DNA of 64,000 nt from a virus. A model generated the notes under the pieces. That model saw nothing but the letters and a program-made list of their open reading frames with translations, was not told where the DNA came from and did no database searches. How positions within the stretch are numbered: position 1 is the first letter of the stretch; the number at the start of each line of letters is the position of its first letter. A program made the translations under genes and the position numbers. This document shows, piece by piece, positions 25,968-32,623 of the stretch. Where the stretch lies: IMG/VR virus record IMGVR_UViG_3300025889_000115, positions 1 to 64,000 of that record. One strand, given 5' to 3'.

Positions 25968-25980
25968 ACCCGACGAGGCT
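25940..25980. terminator. Terminator between convergent late and recombination operons
   Basis: An imperfect GC-rich inverted repeat spans 25947-25980 (AGCC-CG-CGGG against CCCG-CG-GGCT). On its left flank is a run of six A, which gives six U at the 3' side for leftward transcripts. It overlaps the end of the last late gene and probably stops the leftward recombination operon. Use in the rightward direction is less clear. Confidence 0.55.
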
Positions 25981-26035
25981 AAGTGGCTAGGCGGTGATGC
26001 CCCCGGCATCATTTGTCCGCTTCGCTAGGGAGAAA

Positions 26036-26275
26036 CTACTCTATTCGCCAAATCCTGTAGCCCGTACCGTTGGGCTCTTTGCGTGACCGGTACTTCATAC
26101 CTCTGTGATACATAGCGCCGCGCACCTTCTCGTAGTCCGATTCTGTGGTTGCCGAAAGGCAATCCCCGACCTCCATCTGGTCAAGTATGTTCCACTTGCC
26201 CCGCTGAACGCCCGGCACTGGCAACCCTTTCTCAAGGAATACTATTACCTGACCGCACTCGTTGCATCTTTGCAC
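26036..26275 (-). CDS. Zinc-ribbon protein with GD-YRIWR C-terminal domain
   Basis: 79 residues. The GTG at 26275 is chosen because AAGGAGG lies 5 bp upstream; unit B has TTG at the aligned place with the same site. An N-terminal CNEC motif is followed by a domain of about 45 residues (MEVGDCLSATTESDYEKVRGAM, then GTGYRIWRIE). The latter resembles the C-terminal half of the protein at 27697. It is the last gene of the leftward recombination operon. Confidence 0.7.
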   Translation of the reverse strand: MQRCNECGQVIVFLEKGLPVPGVQRGKWNILDQMEVGDCLSATTESDYEKVRGAMYHRGMKYRSRKEPNGTGYRIWRIE

Positions 26276-26423
26276 TACACCCTCCTTGCAAATCATGGCA
26301 TAGGACGTGGTTGTTCCCATTCGCAATCCACGTTCCATCCATGACATAATGGTCCTTGCCGCAGAAAACACAGCTAACCTTTCTCGTGTCTTTCTTCTTG
26401 GTTCGCGGCCCTCTTCTCTTCAC
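26232..26423 (-). CDS. Small zinc-finger protein
   Basis: 63 residues with a GTG start behind GGAGG. Cys motifs CVFC-x(17)-ANGN-H-x-LC and GGC suggest one zinc site (C-x2-C ... C ... C). The reading frame overlaps both neighbours. The unit B protein (62 aa) preserves the same Cys spacing and the YVMDGTW segment, which supports coding. Function is unknown. Confidence 0.65.
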   Translation of the reverse strand: MKRRGPRTKKKDTRKVSCVFCGKDHYVMDGTWIANGNNHVLCHDLQGGCSAKMQRVRSGNSIP

Positions 26424-26577
26424 GCTGGGCCTCCAGTCCTGCTTTAAGGAAGCGCTCGGCCATAAAGAGAAGCTGAGTTGAGTTCATGTCCCTCCAGTGA
26501 GACACGCCCTCTATGCTAACCAGCAACCCGTCTGGCCGAGGCACTACCAAGATTGACTTAGAATGGGATGTCGTCAT
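26374..26577 (-). CDS. Small conserved protein of the recombination operon
   Basis: 67 residues. The ATG at 26577 lies within the last codons of the SSB-like gene (20-bp overlap, another frame). A beta-like start (SKSILVVPRPDGLLVSIEG) is followed by a helix (STQLLFMAERFLKAGLEAQREEK). The unit B copy has 69 aa. Function is unknown; the tight overlap argues for co-translation with SSB. Confidence 0.7.
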   Translation of the reverse strand: MTTSHSKSILVVPRPDGLLVSIEGVSHWRDMNSTQLLFMAERFLKAGLEAQREEKRAANQEERHEKG

Positions 26578-26890
26578 CCAGGTTCAGCTTTGACTTACGC
26601 GCAGTCTCCTGCACACCAGCCGCCTCTGCCACTTGCTTGAAGCCATCCTGAGACACGTCAGCAGCCACGCTGTCGGTGTTGGTGTACTCGACAGGCTGCT
26701 CGACTTTCAGCGTGATGCTACCGTCGTCGTTCTCGTACACGCGCACAGAATACTGCACGTCATGCCTGAGGTGCACGTCAGCAGGCGCACCCTCCTTGTA
26801 CGGCGTCCACTTGCTGTTGCCGTACTTGGCCGCGCCCTTGTCGTTGGGCCACGCCCGGAACTGGGTGATGTTCTTCCATTTTGTTGCCAT
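26558..26890 (-). CDS. Single-stranded DNA-binding-like protein
   Basis: 110 residues. It ends LDDDIPF, the acidic-hydrophobic tail typical of SSB proteins that dock partner enzymes. The N-terminal KNITQFRAWPNDKGAAKYGNSKWTPYK and beta strands (YSVRVYENDDGSITLKVEQP) fit a small OB-like or beta-barrel fold. It lies next to the annealing protein and exonuclease, which supports a recombination role. The fold assignment is inferred. Confidence 0.65.
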   Translation of the reverse strand: MATKWKNITQFRAWPNDKGAAKYGNSKWTPYKEGAPADVHLRHDVQYSVRVYENDDGSITLKVEQPVEYTNTDSVAADVSQDGFKQVAEAAGVQETARKSKLNLDDDIPF

Positions 26891-26892
26891 TG

Positions 26893-27549
26893 TTAGCCTC
26901 CTAAGCTCTTCTGGCGTTGCTTGAACAGGTTAAGGATGGTTTCCGCACGTTCAGGGTTGCGTTTCTTGAGGTCCATAATCTGATGCCGGTTCTCGACAAA
27001 CAGGTTATCAACACCGCCGGCCACCTCAATCTTCTCCAGCCTACTCTTCATCTGAACGTATAGCTGACGGTCAGCGTCGTCATAGGCATCGGACGGCGTC
27101 TCAACAGGGGATGGAGGGTTCCCACCGGAGTCGCCGCCCGAACTGGATGTTTCCAAATTCTGCTGCTTTCTCGGCACAGCCTCCATTTCATTAGCACTGG
27201 CGTACTCACCACCGGACAGTCCGATGCTTGCCAGCGCTCTGCCAATGGCTGAGGTTTCACAGTTCTCCAAGGCGCTAGTCTTGTTGACGTTGCCCTGTCC
27301 TCTGATTTCCTCGGCCATTCCTGAGCCGATTGGGTAACCACTATCGCCTGTAATTGTCGCTTTGACAACCACACGATGCCCATCGTCCACAAGAATTTCA
27401 GTTTCAACGCCGCAATCAAGGCCGAACACGGTCCTGAATGCCTCCATGCGATGCACAACTTGGGTGTATTTCTTGCCACCTCGCTGTGCGATGCCGTGGG
27501 TCTTATGCAATTCGGAGACCAGCCCCATTGCATCCATTATCTTACTCAT
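26893..27549 (-). CDS. ERF-like single-strand annealing recombinase
   Basis: 218 residues. The conserved core NKTSALENCETSAIGRALAS-GLSGGEYAS, preceded by GMAEEIRGQG, is characteristic of ERF/Sak-type phage annealing proteins and their ssDNA-annealing relatives. A Gln/Ser/Pro-rich linker (about 130-160) leads to a C-terminal helical region. With the exonuclease and SSB-like gene it forms a complete Red-type recombination set. The unit B copy has the same length. Confidence 0.8.
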   Translation of the reverse strand: MSKIMDAMGLVSELHKTHGIAQRGGKKYTQVVHRMEAFRTVFGLDCGVETEILVDDGHRVVVKATITGDSGYPIGSGMAEEIRGQGNVNKTSALENCETSAIGRALASIGLSGGEYASANEMEAVPRKQQNLETSSSGGDSGGNPPSPVETPSDAYDDADRQLYVQMKSRLEKIEVAGGVDNLFVENRHQIMDLKKRNPERAETILNLFKQRQKSLGG

Positions 27550-27697
27550 CCTTTACCTTTCCTTTGTGCAAGTGGTCTGCCATAAGGTGCATGAAGACAG
27601 TCCAAGCCGCCTTCATGTCTAGGAAGTCTTGCTCGAGCGCCGTGACACAGCGCTCAAGCTCATCCAGCCTCTGCTGGCGTTCTTCCTCCTCCGACAT
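27542..27697 (-). CDS. 51-residue coiled-coil protein
   Basis: MSEEEERQQRLDELERCVTAL is a short coiled coil, followed by a conserved C-terminus (DMKAAWTVFMHLMADHLHKGKV). The ATG overlaps the upstream stop (TAATG) and the end overlaps the annealing-protein start by 8 bp. The unit B protein has a different coiled coil but an identical C-terminal helix, so that helix is the constrained part. Function is unknown. Confidence 0.68.
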   Translation of the reverse strand: MSEEEERQQRLDELERCVTALEQDFLDMKAAWTVFMHLMADHLHKGKVKDE

Positions 27698-28020
27698 TAC
27701 AGGGTTGGGGCCACGCGGCCGTTTGAAAGCTGTTGCGCTTTGCGCCTAGCCTCTGCGGCATAGTGGTTTACAAAAGCGCTCTTGGACTTGCGCCCATCTA
27801 CACGCCACACGCGGTAGCCATCGTCTGTTCGGCGGGAAACATACGACAGCTTGTTGTTTGACAACGCCTTGATGATGCGCTTGTAGATGACTTCGTTAGG
27901 GCAAAGGATGCTGTCGCCGGGCTTCATCTTTAGAGCCAGCTTTGTCTCCTCACTGGCATGGCGGCCCGGGCCATTGCCACGGTTAGGGATAGGGATGTTG
28001 CGTTCAATTTTAAGTGTCAT
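27697..28020 (-). CDS. Small conserved protein, GDS-YRVWR domain
   Basis: 107 residues. After a basic N-terminus, residues 32-76 read MKPGDSILCPNEVIYKRIIKAL, then YVSRRTDDGYRVWRVDG, a compact domain repeated in the protein at 26036. The ATG has GGAGGG upstream. The unit B copy (60998-61255) is shorter at the C-terminus. It may bind DNA or RNA or regulate the operon; this is inference only. Confidence 0.72.
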   Translation of the reverse strand: MTLKIERNIPIPNRGNGPGRHASEETKLALKMKPGDSILCPNEVIYKRIIKALSNNKLSYVSRRTDDGYRVWRVDGRKSKSAFVNHYAAEARRKAQQLSNGRVAPTL

Positions 28021-28022
28021 AG

Positions 28023-28913
28023 CTAAACCCTCCAGGTTTCTCTTGCTATTTTGAGGATGTCAGGGCCATGTCGGCCCGCGATTTGACCAAAATCCGGCTG
28101 GACTAGGCCAAACAGGGTTGCCCAATTCTGGTTCGCAGCTTTGAGCAAATTCTGTTGCACCACCCAGCGCTGCACTACGTCTTGGTAGGTGGCTTCGAGA
28201 GCCTCCGGCTTTAGTGCATCACAGTTCTCGGCGGTGACGATGTTGTAGCCCGCAGGCGTCACAAACAGCAGGCCGGGCTCGTCGCCTGTGGCCTTGTTAT
28301 AGACCGCCTGCTGCATGATTTGCTGGGGAGTGGGTTCTGTCTTGGGTTTCGGGTTGCGCCATGTGCGGGTGCCGTCCTTCTTCGGAGGGTTCCGCAGCGG
28401 CAGGCTGCACTTCAAGTCAATCTGTCGACCAGCGCCCGTAAAGTCTTGGAACAGGATGACAGGGACATCCAGCTTCTCCTCGTTGTAGAGCCGCTGGTAC
28501 TCGCCCTCGAAAGCGACTCCTTTATAGAACTCGCGTATGCCTTCAACAGCGTATCGCGCCATTGTTGGGATGACTTCTTTGAAGTGGTGGTATTCCTCTG
28601 CATCCTTGCCTCCGTCCCAGTCTCTAGGCTTGTAAAACTCGAACTCTGTCAGGCCGCGACTGATTGCCTCGTCAATATCCATGGGCTCCTTGGGGCCATG
28701 GATGGGGCTGTAGTCGTGGACGCCCAGCGCCATGTCGGCTATGCTTTGTACTATCTGGCCAGCACGGGGCCGCGCAGCAAAGGGGAAGTTCATCTTGTGT
28801 TCTTTGCGTAGGTACAGCTTCAACACATGCTCATCAATCGGCTGCGTTGCGCCGGATGCACTGACATGCTTCCGCCCAAAGAACAAGCTGTAATCAGGGA
28901 TTTCTCTTTGCAT
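28023..28913 (-). CDS. PD-(D/E)XK exonuclease (RecB/Cas4-like)
   Basis: 296 residues from ATG 28913, which has GGAGGG 4 bp upstream and lies well inside the predicted transcript. An in-frame ATG 12 bp upstream almost coincides with the expected transcription start. Nuclease motifs are DFTG (157-160), IDLK (165-168) and the downstream QQAVY (201-205), as in RecB-family nucleases. It probably resects double-strand ends for the ERF-like protein. It is the first gene of the leftward operon. The unit B copy has identical length. Confidence 0.85.
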   Translation of the reverse strand: MQREIPDYSLFFGRKHVSASGATQPIDEHVLKLYLRKEHKMNFPFAARPRAGQIVQSIADMALGVHDYSPIHGPKEPMDIDEAISRGLTEFEFYKPRDWDGGKDAEEYHHFKEVIPTMARYAVEGIREFYKGVAFEGEYQRLYNEEKLDVPVILFQDFTGAGRQIDLKCSLPLRNPPKKDGTRTWRNPKPKTEPTPQQIMQQAVYNKATGDEPGLLFVTPAGYNIVTAENCDALKPEALEATYQDVVQRWVVQQNLLKAANQNWATLFGLVQPDFGQIAGRHGPDILKIARETWRV

Positions 28914-28931
28914 ATAACCCTCCATATCCCC

Positions 28932-28960
28932 GTTCTAACCACTTTCAACACAGGTGTCAA
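28932..28960 (-). promoter_or_regulatory. Sigma70-type promoter for the leftward recombination operon
   Basis: On the minus strand, TTGACA (28960-28955), a 17-bp spacer and TAGAAC (28937-28932). The same -35, spacer length and -10 are kept at 62195-62167 in unit B, while the spacer bases vary. Transcription would start a few bases before the exonuclease gene. The -35 box abuts the start of the divergent gene at 28963. Confidence 0.75.
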
Positions 28961-28962
28961 CT

Positions 28963-29160
28963 ATGTTTATTGTTTTTGATTCAGATGAATTGCTAGACTG
29001 CGAAAAGTGCGAGGGGAATGGTGTTATTCCCATTGACTTATACGAGCATAGCGAAATAGGGTTTGACATCACCCGCAGCTACTCATGGGAGTGCGGCGTT
29101 TGTGGAGGCGAGGGCAAGCTGATGCCCTATTTTGAAATCGAGTATGATGCCGAGGCATGA
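28963..29160 (+). CDS. Small protein with two CxxCxGxG-type motifs
   Basis: 65 residues (ATG 28963, AGGTG upstream). The repeats CEKCEGNG and CGVCGGEG match the zinc-binding motif known from DnaJ-type zinc fingers, so one zinc ion held by four Cys is likely. The unit B copy (67 aa) keeps both motifs. It heads a short rightward block with the resolvase-like gene, divergent from the recombination operon. Role unknown, possibly nucleic-acid or protein binding. Confidence 0.75.
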   Translation: MFIVFDSDELLDCEKCEGNGVIPIDLYEHSEIGFDITRSYSWECGVCGGEGKLMPYFEIEYDAEA

Positions 29161-29725
29161 GCAGATTCGCTGCCGGTATGCACATTGTGATGACGATGTG
29201 CCTGACGGCTGGGCGGTTTACCCGCTGGACGGGTGGCATGGTGCCAAAGGCTATGTTCTGTGGAGCGAACACATGACCAATGGACGTGCAAAAGGCGCTC
29301 AGTTCGAGCGCGACGTGGCCCGCATGTGCCACAGTTCTCTAGGCTTCGATGCGAAACGAGACCTCGAGCAATACAGAAGCGGCGACCGAGGTGACCTGAT
29401 TGGGGTGCCTGGCTGGGTCATAGAGTGTAAGCGTTATGCTTCGGGCTCGACATACAGAGATGAGTGGTGGGCGCAAGTAACCAAGGCGGCGGATGCTGCC
29501 ATGTGTGAGCCCGTTTTAATTTACAAGTTCGACCGCCAGCCTGTCCGCTGCGTGGTGTACCTGTCGGCCATCAACCCCGACTATTGGGGCAAGGACGACG
29601 TGGCCACGGTTAGCTTCGACACTTGGTGCATGATTGTCAGGGAGGGATTGACAGATGAAGACCGCAGACCAAATGACCCTAGAGGAGTTTCGCAACCTGT
29701 TGTCAGAGGTAACGGCTCCGCCTAA
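29147..29725 (+). CDS. PD-(D/E)XK Holliday-junction-resolvase-like nuclease
   Basis: The nuclease core starts MTNGRAKGAQFER (ATG 29273, SD GGAG) and contains AKRDLEQYRSGDRGDLIGV and VIECKRY. The D-(x)n-E-x-K signature with G-FER is that of Hjr-type resolvases. Upstream codons back to ATG 29147 (CRYAH-DD-VP-G-VYPL-GWHGAKGYVLWSE) differ from unit B mostly at third positions, so they are translated as well. The long form is 192 aa and the short form 150 aa. It likely resolves branched DNA before packaging. Confidence 0.8.
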   Translation: MPRHEQIRCRYAHCDDDVPDGWAVYPLDGWHGAKGYVLWSEHMTNGRAKGAQFERDVARMCHSSLGFDAKRDLEQYRSGDRGDLIGVPGWVIECKRYASGSTYRDEWWAQVTKAADAAMCEPVLIYKFDRQPVRCVVYLSAINPDYWGKDDVATVSFDTWCMIVREGLTDEDRRPNDPRGVSQPVVRGNGSA

Positions 29726-29855
29726 AGCAACACCGCCACCAAAAGGCACTTATCAGCGCAAGACAAAGCCAACGGCGGCGCAGCAACCGTTCTGGAACAA
29801 GCGGAAGAAGGGGACAAACAAGCGTGTTAAACGCCGTTCTGCTTCTCGCACTTGA
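29655..29855 (+). CDS. Small basic protein downstream of resolvase
   Basis: 66 residues. The ATG at 29655 has GGAGGG upstream and lies 71 bp inside the nuclease gene. An N-terminal helix (MTLEEFRNLLSEVT) leads into a Pro-rich and basic tail (YQRKTKPTAAQQPFWNKRKKGTNKR). The unit B copy keeps the length and the tail. Its 3' end overlaps the oppositely oriented gene at 29827 by 29 bp. Confidence 0.7.
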   Translation: MKTADQMTLEEFRNLLSEVTAPPKATPPPKGTYQRKTKPTAAQQPFWNKRKKGTNKRVKRRSASRT

Positions 29856-30021
29856 AGTGAGCCTGCATCGGCGCGGGGAATAGAGGGATGACTGCGTTAG
29901 CCATCTCCACGCCCCGCGCGTAGCACTCCGCCTCTGTCTTCTTTAAGCCTGTGGTGTCTTCAAAGAGGACGCACTGATTCGGCTGTCCTATCACGCACAC
30001 CAGCATGAGCGTCTTGAACAT
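29827..30021 (-). CDS. Small secreted-type protein
   Basis: 64 residues. The start MFKTLMLVCVIGQPNQC is short and hydrophobic, like a signal or membrane-inserting segment, though an unusual one. Four Cys in total are positioned as in the unit B copy (C9, C17, C33 and C58 approximately). This suggests periplasmic disulfides. GGAG precedes the ATG. A role in superinfection exclusion or envelope interaction would fit but is not shown. Confidence 0.6.
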   Translation of the reverse strand: MFKTLMLVCVIGQPNQCVLFEDTTGLKKTEAECYARGVEMANAVIPLFPAPMQAHFKCEKQNGV

Positions 30022-30057
30022 GTCAACGCTCCTTTCTTTGCCAGTCTAGCATTAAGT

Positions 30058-30081
30058 GGGGGGATATTGCTAATCGCCCCC
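30058..30081 (-). terminator. Hairpin at the 3' end of the HNH gene
   Basis: A G5/C5 stem with a loop of about 13 bases overlaps the HNH stop codon. Unit B has a slightly longer version at 63294-63317. No U tract follows, so it may be a weak or factor-dependent terminator or simply an mRNA-protecting stem. Confidence 0.3.
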
Positions 30082-30960
30082 TTCCCATGTCGGCGGTGTG
30101 TGGTCCGGTCCGTAAAACTCCTCCGGCATCTTGTTGTTTTTTGCTAGGTTTTCTTCTGCGGTAATCACTTGCAGATTCCACGGTACATGCAGCCCCCAGA
30201 CGGTTTCCCCTTTCCTTGGGTAGTAATGGTCAACGTGGTGCCTTACGCCGGTCTGGCGCGTCTTTCTCGCGGCCTCTTTGTAGAATGGAGCGAAGACCTT
30301 CGGGTCAATGCCCTTTAGCGTTGCTTCTCTCAAGTACCTTCGGCGCAGTTGCGCCTCAAGCTTCCGCTGCTCTCTGTGTTCGATGTCCTCCGCCCACCGT
30401 TCCCGCTGGCGCGTCCGGTGCCGTTCTTTGCGCTTCTGTTTCTTTTCTTCGGGGACATCCACGAAATAACGCTGGTAGTGTTCGCGGTGCAGATTGGGGT
30501 TTTCCTCAAAGCATTTCTTGCGCCACTCTCTATAACGTTCTCTGCCGCCGCGCTCGTGGTAGTATTCGTAATGAGATTGCAGGACTTTCTCGCGGTTCTC
30601 ACGCTTCCATCTCTTTGCGCTTTCCTTTTGACAAGCTACGCAATGCCCATAAGGCAGCATCCTTTCGGACAGGTGCCCTTTGGGGCAGGGTTTACCATTG
30701 AAGTAGAACCGTTGTCCGGCTTTCTCTGCCTCCTGCCGGGTCATTATCTTCTGGCCAATCTTAGCCTCTAACTCTGCGACGTGCCGCGCCCGCGCCTCTT
30801 TCCTTTTCTTAGGGCATCTGTTTTTGTGCCGGTTGCACTCTGTGCAGACGCCCGGCCCGCTGACATGTCTCGGTGCCACATGCCCGTTCTTGCACGGCTT
30901 GCCTGTGAAGTAAAATTTGAGCCCCCTTTCCCTAGCCTCCTGTTTAGTGATGATTTCCAT
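30070..30960 (-). CDS. HNH endonuclease with duplicated N-terminal zinc-binding module
   Basis: 296 residues. Two copies of a Cys-rich module ([22 protein letters not shown] and [22 protein letters not shown]) occupy residues 1-110. A long, extremely charged helix follows. The C-terminus has an HNH-type core: [11 protein letters not shown], then [19 protein letters not shown]. The paired zinc modules resemble DNA-recognition modules of phage HNH nucleases. It may be a homing-type nuclease or a packaging-associated nicking enzyme. The nearly identical partial copy in unit B argues for stable residence. Confidence 0.82.
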   Translation of the reverse strand: MEIITKQEARERGLKFYFTGKPCKNGHVAPRHVSGPGVCTECNRHKNRCPKKRKEARARHVAELEAKIGQKIMTRQEAEKAGQRFYFNGKPCPKGHLSERMLPYGHCVACQKESAKRWKRENREKVLQSHYEYYHERGGRERYREWRKKCFEENPNLHREHYQRYFVDVPEEKKQKRKERHRTRQRERWAEDIEHREQRKLEAQLRRRYLREATLKGIDPKVFAPFYKEAARKTRQTGVRHHVDHYYPRKGETVWGLHVPWNLQVITAEENLAKNNKMPEEFYGPDHTPPTWEGGD

Positions 30961-31010
30961 GTCTGTGCCTCCTCTTTACAGACGTTTTGAAATGTGATAT
31001 TTGAGTTTCT

Positions 31011-31167
31011 CATTGTCACGCGGCAGACATGTAACTGCCGTGTCATTGTTGCCGCAGTGTCATTGCTGACACAGAAACAAAACAAATCTATTTCTAAAAA
31101 AGACATTGTTCAGTCATTGCGATGCAGTACTGCTCCAGCAATGACATTGCAGTAGCAATGACATTGC
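31011..31167. promoter_or_regulatory. Palindrome-rich intergenic region (operator or origin candidate)
   Basis: The 226-bp gap between the HNH and XRE genes holds seven CATTG elements (starts 31011, 31044, 31061, 31104, 31115, 31145, 31162). Two of them form perfect 13-bp palindromes GCAATGACATTGC at 31138-31150 and 31155-31167, 17 bp apart. There are also a 16-bp palindrome GTGTCATTGCTGACAC (31057-31072) and GCAGTACTGC (31124-31133). The spacing and symmetry suit a dimeric repressor, most simply the adjacent XRE protein, or replication iterons. Confidence 0.65.
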
Positions 31168-31186
31168 CAGAGATTTTTTTTAGATT

Positions 31187-31360
31187 TTATTTTTGCTCCA
31201 GTTCCAAGGCTTGCAGCGCCAGCTCTACAGTACGCGGTATGTCATGTTCTCCGCTTTCGTAATACTGGACGGTACGTCTGGCCAATCCTAGTCGTTCAGC
31301 AAAACTCTGCTGTGTGTGGCCAAGCATCTCCCGCCTGTGTTTCAGGTCATTAGCGGTCAC
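31187..31360 (-). CDS. XRE-family helix-turn-helix regulator (Cro-like)
   Basis: 57 residues with a GTG start at 31360 and AGGAGG 8 bp upstream. It is almost entirely an HTH domain: LKHRREMLGHTQQSFAERLGLARRTVQYYESGEHDIPRT fits the XRE pattern (helix 2 TQQSFAERLG, recognition helix ARRTVQYYESG). It overlaps the upstream gene by 11 bp. It is the last gene of the early leftward operon and directly upstream of the palindrome array, which it probably binds to control the HNH transcript or the early genes. Confidence 0.82.
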   Translation of the reverse strand: MTANDLKHRREMLGHTQQSFAERLGLARRTVQYYESGEHDIPRTVELALQALELEQK

Positions 31361-31586
31361 TGCCCCATACCTCCTTTTTCTCTATCCAGTGTGGCTCGGA
31401 TGCTGTCACCACCTCTGCGATGGCCCAGCTTGAGATGCTGTACTCGCCAGGCACATAGTCCTTGCTCTGTCTTTTCTCTATGACGGCTTGCGCTTCTTCA
31501 AGCGTGTCTGCCAGTTCGTAGTTGTCCCGGTAGCTAGGTCCGCCATGTGTGCGGCTAAACTCCAGCGTGGTTACGATGATGTACAT
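31350..31586 (-). CDS. Small early protein of unknown function
   Basis: 78 residues. A beta-strand start (MYIIVTTLEFSRT) is followed by YELADTLEEAQAVIEKRQ, a pattern of small phage proteins with one alpha/beta unit. A GGAGG site precedes the ATG. It belongs to the 31.2-34.3 kb operon of overlapping small genes. I recognise no family. Confidence 0.62.
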   Translation of the reverse strand: MYIIVTTLEFSRTHGGPSYRDNYELADTLEEAQAVIEKRQSKDYVPGEYSISSWAIAEVVTASEPHWIEKKEVWGSDR

Positions 31587-31589
31587 GTT

Positions 31590-31784
31590 TCAGCCCTCCT
31601 TTGTGCTGATGTAGATGTGATGACTCCTGACCATCCATGATGCACTGTGGATGCTTTCCCTGACGGCATCGCGCCATTCGTCGTCATAGTTCTCTGGTGC
31701 GCAGTCCATCCTTTCCAGCATTTCAGATGCCGCCTGTATGACCTCGATGAAAGCCCGTTTCTGTGCCTCGTTTATGATGTGCAT
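31590..31784 (-). CDS. Small early helical protein
   Basis: 64 residues, mostly helical (AQKRAFIEVIQAASEMLERM), acidic in the middle, ending HIYISTKEG. The start overlaps the upstream gene by 13 bp. Function is unknown; it is supported by the tight operon packing and codon use. Confidence 0.6.
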   Translation of the reverse strand: MHIINEAQKRAFIEVIQAASEMLERMDCAPENYDDEWRDAVRESIHSASWMVRSHHIYISTKEG

Positions 31785-31975
31785 GGGTTGCCCCTCTCTT
31801 TCTCTGCTATGCGCTCCAGCCCTTCGAGCGTTGTCCTTTCACGGGACAGTTCGCGCTCTATTGCCTCGGCTTTGTTCAATGCTTCGGCACGTTGTCCTGC
31901 CAAGCCCTCAATGACTCGCAACTGCCGGTCAATCTCGTTGGACCAGTAGGCAGCGGCCCTTGTTAGTTCCTGCAT
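31772..31975 (-). CDS. Small early coiled-coil protein
   Basis: 67 residues forming nearly one continuous amphipathic helix (RQLRVIEGLAGQRAEALNKAEAIERELSRERTTLEGLERIAEKE). It is probably a dimeric coiled coil and overlaps both neighbours by 13 bp. Function is unknown. Confidence 0.58.
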   Translation of the reverse strand: MQELTRAAAYWSNEIDRQLRVIEGLAGQRAEALNKAEAIERELSRERTTLEGLERIAEKERGNPCTS

Positions 31976-32244
31976 GGTGTTTCCTCCTCTTCCATGTCTT
32001 CGGCTATTAGCTGTTTGGTTGCGTCAATCTTTGCTTCATCAATCGTGCAAGAAAGCATGACCAGTCCGGCGTCCCTGCCGTCACGGCAGTTATGTGCCAG
32101 TCTCAGCACGGCATGGTGGAACATCAGCGACAGGTTATAGGCTGTCTCCATGACTCCGTCGTGCGGGTGGTTGTTCACTGCATCCATGCAAGCCCGCAGG
32201 AATTCCGCGTCATGCTCTGTCAATGGGTTGTCTTCGCTGTTCAT
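31963..32244 (-). CDS. Small early protein (MNSEDN)
   Basis: 93 residues from ATG 32244, coupled (ATGA) to the zinc-ribbon gene upstream and preceded by GGAGG. It is acidic and helical (EHDAEFLRACMDAVNNH, AVLRLAHNCRDGRDAGL). The junction with the preceding gene repeats at 32620, where another zinc-ribbon gene is coupled to another MNS-starting gene. Function is unknown. Confidence 0.62.
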   Translation of the reverse strand: MNSEDNPLTEHDAEFLRACMDAVNNHPHDGVMETAYNLSLMFHHAVLRLAHNCRDGRDAGLVMLSCTIDEAKIDATKQLIAEDMEEEETPCRN

Positions 32245-32429
32245 TTCTCTTCCTCCCATTCGTCAGCTTCAATCAGTCCGACCTCTTGTTCGCAATCTGA
32301 ACACCATTGCGAAACGTCATCACTGAACCATTGTTTGCGGCTGTTGCAAAAGAAGCGGTTAGCGTGCCATTCACTGCCGCCGCATTCCTCGCAGACATAG
32401 TCTGTCTGCTCAAAATCAAAGCTGCTCAT
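32241..32429 (-). CDS. Zinc-ribbon protein, early operon
   Basis: 62 residues. Two Cys pairs (CEECGGSEW at residues 13-16 and CSDCEQE near residue 43), plus a Cys between them, give a zinc-ribbon architecture. It ends ADEWEEEK, an acidic tail shared with the zinc ribbon at 32620. It may mimic or bind a host transcription component; that is speculation from the fold type. Confidence 0.65.
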   Translation of the reverse strand: MSSFDFEQTDYVCEECGGSEWHANRFFCNSRKQWFSDDVSQWCSDCEQEVGLIEADEWEEEK

Positions 32430-32623
32430 TTCTCCAGCCTCCTAGCTACTGCCTTTTCAACCAACTGCTCGAACCATTCGCCGTCAGTGATAACGTCTAT
32501 TTCATGCTGGACGTATTCGCGAAGCCAGCCCGGTGAGACGTTGCTTGCATCCCACGGCCTCGCTTCATCGCCCATGCCCTCGCATATTGCGTCAATGATT
32601 GCTTGCTTCAAAACACTGTTCAT
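32426..32623 (-). CDS. Small early protein (MNSVLK)
   Basis: 65 residues from ATG 32623, ATGA-coupled to the upstream zinc ribbon. It is helical (LKQAIIDAICEGMG; WLREYVQHEIDVITDGEWFEQLVEKAVARRLEK). The longer open frame upstream is an alternative-frame reading of the zinc-ribbon gene and is rejected. Function is unknown. Confidence 0.6.
   Translation of the reverse strand: MNSVLKQAIIDAICEGMGDEARPWDASNVSPGWLREYVQHEIDVITDGEWFEQLVEKAVARRLEK

Noticed and set aside
30070-30960. HNH gene as a recently invading homing element
   Set aside because: It lies in the same intergenic context in both units with comparable divergence to its neighbours, and does not interrupt another gene. Long-term residence is more likely.
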